From the NCBI RefSeq assembly GCF_018614585.1, contig NZ_JAGGOI010000031.1, positions 1 through 64,000 on the forward strand: a stretch of 64,000 bases of DNA, written 5' to 3'. The DNA is from Streptomyces sp. ISL-1 (GTDB lineage: Bacteria > Actinomycetota > Actinomycetes > Streptomycetales > Streptomycetaceae). Below, piece after piece: positions 39,590 to 48,441 of this stretch; within the stretch, counting starts at the first letter, position 1, and every line of letters begins with the position of its first letter. The translations under genes were made by a program, and so were the position numbers. The notes beneath the pieces are model-generated. The model had not been told where the DNA came from, did not search any database, and saw nothing but the letters and a program-made list of their open reading frames with translations.

Positions 39590-41178
39590 GGGCGCGCGGC
39601 CGCGTGACCGGCTTCATCGCCGTGTGCCTGGCATGGCTCTGGCTCGGCGCTGCCTCGGGCTGCTCCCCGGGTGACCCCGACCCGGTCACGCTGCGCGTGC
39701 TCGCCAGTTCGGAGCTCGCCGACATGCGGCCCCTGCTCGAGGACCTCCGCCGCGACACCGGGGTAACGCTGGAGATGGACTACCGGGGCACCGTTGACGC
39801 CAGCAACGCACTCGTCCCGGGTCACTACCGCCACGATCTCGCCTGGCTCTCCTCCGACCGCTATTTCCAGCTCAAGGTGAAGGCCGCCGGGCACAACATC
39901 GAGAAGCCCCTGTCCACCAGCATCATGCGCTCTCCGGTCGTCGTCGGCATGAAGCCCGCCACGGCGGACCGGCTCCGCCGCGCGACGCCCGGCGGGCAGA
40001 TTTCCTGGGCCGATGTGGCGGACGCCTCGGCGGAGGGATCCCTGAAGTTCGCCATGGCCGACCCGCGGCACACCAACAGCGGGCTCGCCGCGCTCGTCGG
40101 AGTGGCGACCGCCGCCGCGGGTACAGGCGGAGCACTGCGCGCCGAGGACGTCTCCTGCGACCGGCTGCGCGGTTTCTTCGCCGGTCACGCCCTGACCGAG
40201 GACTCATCCACCCGCCTGACCGACGGATTCGTACGCCGCCAGGACGACCTGGACGCCCTCATCACCTACGAGTCCGAGCTGCTCTCCCTCAACAGCGGCG
40301 GAAAGCTCCGCAGGCCGCTGGAGATCGTCTATCCGAAGGACGGCATGGTGCTGTCCGACTACCCCCTGCTGCTGCTCGACCCCGCCAAGCGCGCCGCGTA
40401 CGACCGGATGGTGGACTGGCTGAAGAGCGAACCGGTCCAGAAGAAGATCATGGAAAGAACGCTGCGCCGGCCGATCGATCCCGCCGTACCCCGAGTCCCC
40501 GTACTCCGCGAGCCCGTCGGCAACGCCCTGTACTTCCCCGACCGGCAGGAGGTCGTGGACCGGCTCCTCGCCGACTACGGCGATCCACAGCGGGACAAGC
40601 CTGCGCAGGTGATCTTTCTGCTGGACTTCTCCGGGTCCATGCGGGGCGAGCGCATCGCGAAAGTGCGCGCCACCTTCGACGGCCTCAGCGGCGCCGACGA
40701 TTCACGCTCCGGAAAGTTCGTCAGGTTCTACCGCGGCGAGTCGCTCACCGTGATGCGATTCGGCGGCCGCGTACTCGACGACCGGAGCCTGACCTACGAC
40801 GGGCAGCGCGACCTCGACCGCCTCCGCGGCTTCGTGGCGTCCGACGACTTCGACACGAGCACAGCCATCTGGTCCACTCTCGACCGGGCTTACACGAAGG
40901 TGGCCGGCATCGTACGGGACCACCCCGGCCAGGCCGTCTCCATCGTCCTCATGACGGACGGTGAGAACAACGCCGGCATGAACCTCGACGCCTTCATCAG
41001 CCGCCACGAGGCACGGCCGCAGCCGGCCCGCGCGGTGCGCACCTACACCATTCGCTACGGCGAGGCCGACACCAAGGAACTTGATCGAGCGGCACGGGCG
41101 ACCGGCGGACGGATGATCGACGCCACGGCCCAGTCCCTCCTCAGCGCTTTCAAGGAGATACGTGGGTGCGTTAAGTGA
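39586..41178 (+). CDS. Lipoprotein with binding-protein domain and vWA domain
   Basis: A 530-residue exported protein, with an atypical lipobox ending ASGC near residue 26. Residues about 35-290 are like the substrate-binding domain of molybdate/sulfate-type ABC transporters (VLASSELADMRPLLEDLRRD, MRSPVVVGMKP, YPKDGMVLSDYPLLLL). Residues about 335-525 form a von Willebrand factor A domain with the metal site DFSGSM (near 347), the later Thr in DTSTAIW and MTDGENN near 456. This tandem of binding protein and vWA is found in Streptomyces extracellular proteins of unknown role; it may bind a ligand or protein through a divalent metal. It overlaps genes on both sides. Confidence 0.85.
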   Translation: MRARGRVTGFIAVCLAWLWLGAASGCSPGDPDPVTLRVLASSELADMRPLLEDLRRDTGVTLEMDYRGTVDASNALVPGHYRHDLAWLSSDRYFQLKVKAAGHNIEKPLSTSIMRSPVVVGMKPATADRLRRATPGGQISWADVADASAEGSLKFAMADPRHTNSGLAALVGVATAAAGTGGALRAEDVSCDRLRGFFAGHALTEDSSTRLTDGFVRRQDDLDALITYESELLSLNSGGKLRRPLEIVYPKDGMVLSDYPLLLLDPAKRAAYDRMVDWLKSEPVQKKIMERTLRRPIDPAVPRVPVLREPVGNALYFPDRQEVVDRLLADYGDPQRDKPAQVIFLLDFSGSMRGERIAKVRATFDGLSGADDSRSGKFVRFYRGESLTVMRFGGRVLDDRSLTYDGQRDLDRLRGFVASDDFDTSTAIWSTLDRAYTKVAGIVRDHPGQAVSIVLMTDGENNAGMNLDAFISRHEARPQPARAVRTYTIRYGEADTKELDRAARATGGRMIDATAQSLLSAFKEIRGCVK

Positions 41179-41935
41179 GGTGTGGTGGGGCGTCTGGTGG
41201 CCCTGGATGCTCCTGTGGCTGGTGACCACGATCGGCGCCGTGGCGCTGCTCGCCATGACGCTCCACTGGCTCACCCGTGGCAGGGGTAGCGGCGGCCAGA
41301 ACCTCACCTTCAGCATCTGCTTCTACCTTCATGACAGATCCGTCATGGATCACTACCAGATGCGCGGTTACGCGGCGGCCTTGCGCAAAGAGGTCGAGCA
41401 GAGGACCAGCGACAGCAGGGACGGGAACATCCGCGCCACGGTCTTCGGGATGAGCGCGGGCGGTGGCCGGCGCGACAACAGCGAGATCGTCAGCAAGTAT
41501 CTCGAAGTGGCCGAGCCCATATCGGTGATCGGCATCATCATGGACGTCCTCGAAAGGAAGGACGTCATCGTCCACGTCGATCTCGCCAATCAGACCGTCA
41601 GGCGCAACGAGGCGCTCACCAGAGGACTGGCAGCACTCCATGGATCCGGGAGCTCGCAGCACACCGTCCGGCTTCGCGACATAGAGGACTTCGTGCTGAT
41701 CAGAGGACGGTTCCGCAAGACCAGCGAATCGGCGGAGTCCACGGTCTTCCTCGCGCCGTACGGGGATCCGGACGATCCCGCACAAGGCCCTCGCGTCCGT
41801 GTCACCTGTGCGACCGAAGGACTGCGCAACGAGGTCCCCCAAGGCACCTTCTCGGCACGCTGTCTGGGCAAGGTCCAGGACTGGAACGCCGACGACGCGG
41901 TCCTGGAGGTGCAGGCCATCGCGATCTTCCGGTAG
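41162..41935 (+). CDS. Membrane protein of unknown function, third gene of the vWA operon
   Basis: A 257-residue protein starting at GTG 41162, overlapping the vWA gene by 17 bases. One or two hydrophobic segments near the N-terminus (VWWPWMLLWLVTTIGAVALL) anchor it; the remainder is hydrophilic and inside or outside cannot be told. It contains SICFYLHDRSVMDHYQMRGY and VIGIIMDVLERKDVIVHVDL. I do not recognise a family. Tight coupling to the vWA lipoprotein and binding-like protein suggests one complex. Confidence 0.7.
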   Translation: MGALSEVWWGVWWPWMLLWLVTTIGAVALLAMTLHWLTRGRGSGGQNLTFSICFYLHDRSVMDHYQMRGYAAALRKEVEQRTSDSRDGNIRATVFGMSAGGGRRDNSEIVSKYLEVAEPISVIGIIMDVLERKDVIVHVDLANQTVRRNEALTRGLAALHGSGSSQHTVRLRDIEDFVLIRGRFRKTSESAESTVFLAPYGDPDDPAQGPRVRVTCATEGLRNEVPQGTFSARCLGKVQDWNADDAVLEVQAIAIFR

Positions 41936-41970
41936 CCGGAGCGAGCCCCGTACCGCGTCCCGGAAGGCGA

Positions 41971-43035
41971 TCAGACGAAGTTGACCTCGGCGCGGCGCAG
42001 CAGGGGATCGTCCACCAACTGCCACAGAGGTACGGCGTAGTTGCCGAAGCCGTAGCGGCCGCCGAAGTGCAGGCCGAGGACGCGGTGGTCGGTGAGGTCG
42101 AAGACGGGGGAGCCGCTGTTGCCGCCCAGGGTGGAGCAGTCGTGCTTCATGACGTTCTGCTCCGGGACGAGTTCCGTGGCGGTCCCGGGCTGCAGGCGTT
42201 TGACGTTGTAGATGTCCATGAAGATCCTGCGCATCGACTCCGGTTCGTTGCGACGCCCGTCGTACGCCGGATAGCCGACGCAGTACACCGGACGCCCGGG
42301 CAGGTCGGCGGGCGCGTCCGCGGCCACCGCGACAGGGGCGGGCAGCGCGGTTGCGCCCGCCGCCGGCGACACCCGTAGCAGGGCCATGTCGACGTCCTGG
42401 TGGATGCCGAGCACCTCGGAGATCTCGTACGCCGGCCCGCCGTCTGCCGGGAGCGCGCCGTACTCCTCGGCCATGTCGATCCGGGCGCTCATGCTCTGCT
42501 GGAAGGTCCAGCCGATGCCGTCGGCGCGGGCGAACTCGGCCGCGACATGACGATTCGTCATGATGGTGTCGGGTCCTACGAGGAAGGCGGTGCCGACCCA
42601 GTCCAGGCTGGCGTGCCCGGAGACCTCGACCCGGCCGACGTGCGCGATCGACTCGCGGATCGCGGCCCGGTGGCCGTCGAGGACCGCCCAGTCGCCCTCC
42701 TGCGAGGGGAAGTCCTGGTGCTGGACGAGGATGGCGGGTCGCCCTTCGAGCAGGACGATTGCCTCCATGCCGAAGGACTCGTCGTCGCTGATCTCGTCCG
42801 CGCGTCCCTCGGCGAGCTTCTCCAGACCACGCGCGCCCGCGGACAGAACACGGTCGCGTTCCTGCTGGGCGAACTGGGATATCTGCCCGGCGGGCAGCTC
42901 GTCGGCGGGGAGTTCCTCCGTCGATTCGGGGACCTCCCGGAACAGTTGGTCCCGTACCCGCTGTGCGACCTCCCGCAGATCGGTGAAGACCTGCTCGGGA
43001 TCGGTGGCAACGGGTGACCTGCTGCGGCTGCCCAT
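41971..43035 (-). CDS. Trypsin-like serine protease of the NTPase operon
   Basis: A 354-residue protein, start ATG 43035. An N-terminal helical region (about 1-110) is followed by a chymotrypsin-fold protease: the His is in TNRHVAAEF, the Asp in QDVDMALLRV and the Ser in GGNSGSPVFDL. There is no signal peptide, so it should act in the cytoplasm, as do the other proteases here. It is the last gene of the operon running from 49380 and lies 70 bases after the EAD1-protease. Confidence 0.88.
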   Translation of the reverse strand: MGSRSRSPVATDPEQVFTDLREVAQRVRDQLFREVPESTEELPADELPAGQISQFAQQERDRVLSAGARGLEKLAEGRADEISDDESFGMEAIVLLEGRPAILVQHQDFPSQEGDWAVLDGHRAAIRESIAHVGRVEVSGHASLDWVGTAFLVGPDTIMTNRHVAAEFARADGIGWTFQQSMSARIDMAEEYGALPADGGPAYEISEVLGIHQDVDMALLRVSPAAGATALPAPVAVAADAPADLPGRPVYCVGYPAYDGRRNEPESMRRIFMDIYNVKRLQPGTATELVPEQNVMKHDCSTLGGNSGSPVFDLTDHRVLGLHFGGRYGFGNYAVPLWQLVDDPLLRRAEVNFV

Positions 43036-43105
43036 ATCGCCCTCCTCCTTTATTCGGTCTTTCGGTCTCTTCGGCTCTTCAGTCGCCTCAGTTGCCCGAG
43101 TCGAT

Positions 43106-44230
43106 TCAGTCGCGTTGAGCCGCCTCGATCTCGGCATGGATGTCGGGGCTGTTCGCCTGCAGGTGGCGCATGACGACGCCCATCTGGGTGCCGACGTTGA
43201 CGAAGGCCGTGGTCCTGCCCTGGAACATCACGTCCTCCACACGCCGCGTCCCGCGGTGCAGCGCGACCACCTTCCAGTCGTCCGTGAAGACGGGGGATCC
43301 GGAGGATCCGCCGCGCGTGTCGGTGAAGTAGCGGACATCGCTCTCGTCCGCCTCATAGACGAGGTTGTTGCGCAGCGCCACGCGCTTGGGCTGTCCGCCG
43401 GGGTGCTGGATGATGTTGACGGCCACGAAGTCCCCCTTGGCGACAGCCAGCGATTCCTTCGCCAGCTTCAGTACCGGCCGGGTCGGCCCGTCGGTCAGGC
43501 GCAGAACCGCGTAGTCGAGTTCCGGGTCCGCGGCGACGAGTTCGCTGACCGTGGCCTCCTCGGTCTCGACGTCGTCGGTGTCGTAGTCGAACCGGGCGCG
43601 GGTATGGAGTGCCTGGAGGCGCAGGTCGTCGGCCTCGGCCTGGGCCCGCCCCGCACCGGTACCGGTCCGGGCATTGACCACATGGTGGTTCGTGATGAGG
43701 AGGCTCGGGGCGATGAGCCAGCCCGTGCCGGCGTGCGGGAATCCGTTCGGCTGGAGCGGGGCGCCCCCCTGATAGGGCGGAACTTTGATACGGGCGACCG
43801 CCGTTCCGGCCAGTTCGCCTCCCCGGAGGAAATCGAACGGGACGGTGTCGTCGCGATGGACGATCTCTTCCTTGATCTCCGGGGCCGGCATCCCTGCCAT
43901 GATGTCCGGCTCGCCTCCGGCGCTGCGCGCCACATCGTCCAGGGCGCGCTGCAGCACGGCGAGCGGTGCCGCTTCGGTGGTCTGGGCGACGGCATTGCGC
44001 AGCCAGATCTCCAGCGGCACGGAGCCGTCCACGAGCCGCTCGACCCGGTTCATGGCGTTCAGGTCCGAGTGCACCTGCTGTCCTGGCGCCGAAAGCAGCG
44101 GCAGTGTTCCGCGGTACTTGGGCATGATGCCGTCGAACAGCAGTGGCCGTACCGACGGGTCGGCGAGCCCTGTCTCCAGAGCGGTGTCCCGGATCTGAAG
44201 GATCTCGTCCGGCGAGAGGTAGGCGGTCAT
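43106..44230 (-). CDS. EAD1 domain - trypsin-like protease
   Basis: A 374-residue protein whose first 85 residues match the effector-associated domain 1 pattern (LSPDEILQIRDTALE, RPLLFDGI, RVERLVDGSVPLEIWLRN). EADs are small adaptor domains that recruit effectors to NTPase-based conflict systems. The rest is a trypsin-like protease with His in LITNHHVVNA, Asp in ELDYAVLRL and Ser in GGSSGSPVF. There is no signal peptide. Its ATG overlaps the STAND NTPase stop as ATGA, so it is translated with that NTPase, which is its likely activator. Confidence 0.88.
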   Translation of the reverse strand: MTAYLSPDEILQIRDTALETGLADPSVRPLLFDGIMPKYRGTLPLLSAPGQQVHSDLNAMNRVERLVDGSVPLEIWLRNAVAQTTEAAPLAVLQRALDDVARSAGGEPDIMAGMPAPEIKEEIVHRDDTVPFDFLRGGELAGTAVARIKVPPYQGGAPLQPNGFPHAGTGWLIAPSLLITNHHVVNARTGTGAGRAQAEADDLRLQALHTRARFDYDTDDVETEEATVSELVAADPELDYAVLRLTDGPTRPVLKLAKESLAVAKGDFVAVNIIQHPGGQPKRVALRNNLVYEADESDVRYFTDTRGGSSGSPVFTDDWKVVALHRGTRRVEDVMFQGRTTAFVNVGTQMGVVMRHLQANSPDIHAEIEAAQRD

Positions 44231-47200
44231 GGCCGACCAGGCCGCGCGGGGCCGTTCCCTCCGTAGTCGTTCCCCTCGGCCGGGTGGGCGGCGGATGACC
44301 GTCGCTTCGTTCGGCCGTGGGCCCCCGCGCCCATGGCGGCGGCCACGCCTGCGATGATCTCGCCGCTCTTGTCGCGTACGGCCAGCAGCCGCCGGGCCAG
44401 GCCATCGAGGGTGCCGCGGTCGCGGGCCAGGCGCAGGATCTCGGTGGTGTTGCAGGGACCGGCCGACTGGCTCGTTCCCTGGCAGGGCCCTTCAGCGTCT
44501 TGCTCCTGCGGCTGGGTCGGACCGGCGGCGTCGCCCAGGATGTCCATCACGGTTCCGAGCAGCGCCGGTTGGCGGGACGCCGCACGGCGTATCGCCGTTC
44601 CCAGGGTCTCCAGTGCCTCGTCGTCCGCGGGCAGCCCGACGACCTCCAGCGTGTGGTCGAGGGCCTCGGGGTCCTGCGCGTAGATCTGCGACGCGACGGC
44701 GCGTACGAGCGCGGGCTGGTCGGCGAGGACGGCGTCGGGCAACAGCCGCAGCCGCTGGGCGAGCTGGGTGTCGGCCTCGGGATCCGGGCCTTCGGCGCCC
44801 GCGGTGAGGCGGGCCCGGGCCAGCAGTGCGCCCATCGCTTCGAGGTCCTGTCCGAGGCCGACCGCGATGTCCTCGGCCACGCGCAGGTCGCGGTCGGCGT
44901 TCGCCAGGTCGCCCGCGTCCTCCGCGAGGCGGGCGGAGAGCAGCAGCAGCTCCAGTTGCTGCTCGGCGCATCCCGCGCCCTCGGCGGAGGCGGTGGCGTC
45001 GGAGGCCGCCTTGCGGGCCTCGTCCCGCCGTCCGAGCCGGTTCAGCGTCTCGGCCAGCAGGGAGTGCAGTGGGCTGCACGGCCTCCAGGGCCGGCGTTCG
45101 GCGAGCCGGACGAACGCCGCTTCGGCGAAGCCCTGCGCCAGGAGATCCTCGACCTCTTGGGCGGCGATCCGCTCCCAGTCCTCCTGGTCGGCGCCCGCCA
45201 TGACGTTGTCGGGGGCCCCGCCTCCGAGCTTTGCGGTGAGCAGCCCTGCGGCCCTCGGGCTCATGTCCTGCTGCGCTCCGGTCAGGAACCGCTCGATGCC
45301 GGGCAGCCACCGTTCCTCCACCGACCGCGGGTTCTCGTCGAGCCTCAGCCGGTGGTAGATCTCCTCGGCGCGTGCCTCAAGGCCGTCTCGCGCGGCGTGG
45401 TACTCGACGGCTCGCCGCTCGACGGCGCGCATCACATCGGTGTGGTCACCGCCCGGCAGGCGCAGCATGATGGCGCGGACGTCCGCGCGGTGCCGCACGG
45501 CCTCGGGTCCGGCCGGTTCCACCAGATCGAGCCGGGAGAGCTCGTCGAAGAGGAGGCGGGCGTCGTCAAGGGTTTCCACCCGCAGCCCGCAGGGCTCGGC
45601 GAGGACGTCCTTGATGATCTCGGGGGTGATGATCCGGAGCACCAGGCCCGGATGGGCGAGACGGCGTACGTCCAGGTTCGAGATGTGGTTGAGGATGCGG
45701 TCGTACAGGATGCCCTGGACGAGCATCTGGTCGACGCGGCGGAAGAACTGGCGGCGTCGGGCGGGCAGGCTGCGGATCAGCTCACCCGTCGAGTCGGCTT
45801 CGGTTCCGGCGAGGGTGGCGGCGCGGGCGGCCAGTTTGAGACTGAGCGGGTGGCCGCCGACCCGGTCGGCCAACACCCGTGCCACATCCGGGTCCTTGAC
45901 GCCGCAGGAGGCCAGGAGACCGACGGCGGCCTGCGGATCGAGCTCGTGGAGTTCGATCTGCCGCGGCATCACGGCCCGCGCCGGATGGTCGACCGAAGCG
46001 CGCCCGGAGACGACGAGACGCAGCCCCGGGTAGACATTCTGGATCGCGACGCAGATCGCCCACATCCTGCCCAGCACGGGTGAACCCCGGTACTGGGCCT
46101 CCTCGAAGGAGTCGACGACCAGGACGAACGGCGGGTTCTCCTGGTCTTCCGCCGCCACCGCCCGGACCAGGACGTCGGCGACCCGCCGGATGATGTCGGT
46201 CTCGCGCGCGGTGGCCAGCAGCTGGAACTCCTGCGAGGAACTGCGTCCCAGGACGGACCGGGTGGTGGCGAGCTGGTGCAGCTGCGTAACGCGGTCCTGG
46301 CCCTCCCGCTGACTGCGGGCCGCCTGCTGGCACTCGTCCGCCAGGGCGTCCAGCTCCGCACGGTGCGCGGGGTACTGGATGCCGAGCTGCCGCGCGATCT
46401 CGGCGATGAGGGTGACGGGCTCGTGGATCGACAGTGTGGGCCGCTCGAAGTCGATGTACGCGAAGGGGAGGTCGGGGTTGTGGTCATCGACGCTGTCGAG
46501 GAGGAACTTGGCGAGGAGAGTGCTCTTCCCCATGCCACCGGGCCCATGGATGACCAGCGGGGCCACGGGCACGGTGCGTGAGCCTGTCCAGGAGGAGCCT
46601 GTCGCGGTGTCATCGAGGGGAGCAGCCGTGGAGTCGGCGGGAATGCCGACGTAGTCGCGCAGTTCACCGAGTTCGTGGGCGCGCCCCTGGAACGGTTCGC
46701 GTACGAGACGCTCGAGCGGCTGAAGGAGTCTGGCCCGTTCCAGAGCGTGCTGGGCTTCGTCCACGTCCGGCAGCCCGCTCATGCCCGGCACCAGCGAGAG
46801 CCACAGCAACGCCTGGAGGGTGTCGGCCAGTTCACCTGGGGACTGGTCCGCAGGCCGTGGCCGGCTGCCGGACAGACAGGCCAGTGCGATGCGCTCCGGT
46901 CCGGGTTCGTCCTGGAACTGGTCGAGGTTGCTCTCCAGTGCGAGCCGGGCGGCCTCCGGGCCGGCGAGGCCTCGCAGTGCCGCGTCACGGACATCGGACT
47001 TGAGGCTCCACACGGCGCGGTCCTTCACGCCCATGGTCGTGCAGTCGTCGAGCAGCTCGAGGACGGCGCTGCCGGTGGCGTGATCCTCGCCGGGCAACCG
47101 GAGCAGCATGGGATCGAAGTGGGTGAGCAGACAGGCCGCTTCGCGGTAGGCCGCGCGGGCGTCCGAGACGTCGTGGGAGTGGCCCTCGCCGGCGCGGAGC

Positions 47201-47256
47201 TCCTCGCGCAGCCGGGCGGTGAAGATGTTCCGCGCCTCAGAGGGTTTGGTAGACAC
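44227..47256 (-). CDS. STAND-type NTPase with C-terminal helical (TPR-like) repeats
   Basis: A 1009-residue protein, start GTG 47256 behind GGAGGGG; the frame is open upstream but that part lies inside the neighbour. An N-terminal helical region is followed by a P-loop NTPase: Walker A GPGGMGKST (near residue 239), Walker B FVLVVDSFEE (near 380), a VVSGRAS sensor, and the GHPLSL (near 470) of STAND NTPases. The second half is helical repeats of the TPR type (HSLLAETLNRLGRRDEARKA). STAND NTPases oligomerise on sensing a trigger and activate effectors. Here the EAD1-protease gene overlaps by four bases. Confidence 0.88.
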   Translation of the reverse strand: MSTKPSEARNIFTARLREELRAGEGHSHDVSDARAAYREAACLLTHFDPMLLRLPGEDHATGSAVLELLDDCTTMGVKDRAVWSLKSDVRDAALRGLAGPEAARLALESNLDQFQDEPGPERIALACLSGSRPRPADQSPGELADTLQALLWLSLVPGMSGLPDVDEAQHALERARLLQPLERLVREPFQGRAHELGELRDYVGIPADSTAAPLDDTATGSSWTGSRTVPVAPLVIHGPGGMGKSTLLAKFLLDSVDDHNPDLPFAYIDFERPTLSIHEPVTLIAEIARQLGIQYPAHRAELDALADECQQAARSQREGQDRVTQLHQLATTRSVLGRSSSQEFQLLATARETDIIRRVADVLVRAVAAEDQENPPFVLVVDSFEEAQYRGSPVLGRMWAICVAIQNVYPGLRLVVSGRASVDHPARAVMPRQIELHELDPQAAVGLLASCGVKDPDVARVLADRVGGHPLSLKLAARAATLAGTEADSTGELIRSLPARRRQFFRRVDQMLVQGILYDRILNHISNLDVRRLAHPGLVLRIITPEIIKDVLAEPCGLRVETLDDARLLFDELSRLDLVEPAGPEAVRHRADVRAIMLRLPGGDHTDVMRAVERRAVEYHAARDGLEARAEEIYHRLRLDENPRSVEERWLPGIERFLTGAQQDMSPRAAGLLTAKLGGGAPDNVMAGADQEDWERIAAQEVEDLLAQGFAEAAFVRLAERRPWRPCSPLHSLLAETLNRLGRRDEARKAASDATASAEGAGCAEQQLELLLLSARLAEDAGDLANADRDLRVAEDIAVGLGQDLEAMGALLARARLTAGAEGPDPEADTQLAQRLRLLPDAVLADQPALVRAVASQIYAQDPEALDHTLEVVGLPADDEALETLGTAIRRAASRQPALLGTVMDILGDAAGPTQPQEQDAEGPCQGTSQSAGPCNTTEILRLARDRGTLDGLARRLLAVRDKSGEIIAGVAAAMGAGAHGRTKRRSSAAHPAEGNDYGGNGPARPGRP

Positions 47257-48364
47257 GGATGGCCCCCTCCGCTGCCGTGCAGACCTTCCGCATATAGCTC
47301 TCGTCGTCGTTGCTGTCCGCTTCGGTGGCCCGGAGGACTTCCTGGACGGCCGCGTCGACGAGCTCGGCGATCGTGGATTCGTCGGGCTGACCCGTACCGA
47401 GGAATCCGGGAGGGGATTCGTGGAAGTACTGGTCGAAGAAATTGCGCAGATCTGCGGGTTCGGCGACCCGGGCCGTGTCCCGGCAGAGGCTTCCGCGCAG
47501 GTCGTAGGGCAGTTGGCGCATCGTCGGTCCGTAGCCGAGAAGCACCAGCCGGGGTGCCTGGTCGCCTCTGACGGCGGAGTGCTCGTAGATGGCGAGGGCC
47601 AGTTGACCGATGAAGTCCCACACGTCGGAGCTGGGGTCGAGTCTGTCGCACTCGTCGAGGACGAGCCAGAAGCGGTCATCGACGGCTGTCGCCCTGCCGA
47701 CCACCCAGTGCACGGCGTCGTCGATCGACGGCAGCAGGTCGTTCAGTTCGGTGGGATCCAGGGGTGAGATTCCCGCACGGGGGTCGGCGACGAACTCCGC
47801 AAGCCGCCGGATCACTTTGTCGGCGGTGGAGGTGTGCGACAGGGTGACTCTCGCCGGACGGAACCCATGGTGCTGCCCGATATGGCGAATGAGGTTGTAG
47901 GTGTACGACCTGCCGCTGTCCGGATCGCCGTCGACCAGCAGCACGGTCTTCTCCGGGTCATCGACGAAATGGCGCAGCGTTTCGCGCAGGTTCTGACGGT
48001 CGATGAAGACCTCGGTCCCGTTCTTGAGGACGCAGGTACGGAAATTGTCCTGCGAGGCATGGGCGCGGTAGTCCTCACGCAGCCGAGCCTGGAATTCAAG
48101 GGCCTTGGAGACTTCTGGAAGCACGGACAGGCTGTCGATCGCGGCGACGGCCTCGACGAGTTCGAGCTGCCGCTGGATGTCTTTGCGTGAAGCTTCTACC
48201 AGTGCCCGGGCGTTCTCCGCGCTGACCGCGGTCAGCCGCAGGGCGGAGACGAAATCCGCCGGGAATCCGTACTGGGTGAGCTGAGCGTGCGGGTCGGTGG
48301 TGTCGAGGAGGTACTCCCGTACCCACATGGTGACGAGGTCCCATTCTGTTTCGGCCAACGGCAT
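47237..48364 (-). CDS. P-loop ATPase with helical N-terminus, unusual Walker A
   Basis: A 375-residue protein. Residues 1-105 are helical (EWDLVTMWVREYLLDTTDPH, then ENARALVEASRKDIQRQLEL) and may be an adaptor domain of the effector-associated kind. The ATPase has VDGDPDSGRSYT as Walker A, where the usual GKS/T reads GRS, so the catalytic lysine is replaced by arginine, and FWLVLDECDRLD as Walker B. Nucleotide binding may be kept while hydrolysis is uncertain. It overlaps the STAND gene by 20 bases, so the two NTPases are probably made and used together. Confidence 0.8.
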   Translation of the reverse strand: MPLAETEWDLVTMWVREYLLDTTDPHAQLTQYGFPADFVSALRLTAVSAENARALVEASRKDIQRQLELVEAVAAIDSLSVLPEVSKALEFQARLREDYRAHASQDNFRTCVLKNGTEVFIDRQNLRETLRHFVDDPEKTVLLVDGDPDSGRSYTYNLIRHIGQHHGFRPARVTLSHTSTADKVIRRLAEFVADPRAGISPLDPTELNDLLPSIDDAVHWVVGRATAVDDRFWLVLDECDRLDPSSDVWDFIGQLALAIYEHSAVRGDQAPRLVLLGYGPTMRQLPYDLRGSLCRDTARVAEPADLRNFFDQYFHESPPGFLGTGQPDESTIAELVDAAVQEVLRATEADSNDDESYMRKVCTAAEGAIRVYQTL

Positions 48365-48441
48365 GCCGCACCTGCCCAGTCGCCCGTGAGAAGCAGAAGA
48401 ATGACCGACTCCTACTTGTCATGTTTCCACCCGGTATGCCC

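Noticed and set aside
42560..44266. 568-codon forward frame opposite the two proteases
   Set aside because: Shadow of the protease genes, which have complete catalytic triads on the reverse strand.
47257..47679. Upstream extension of the STAND NTPase frame
   Set aside because: It is the shadow of the neighbouring ATPase gene in another frame, Ser/Thr/Pro-rich without homology; GTG 47256 has a strong ribosome site.
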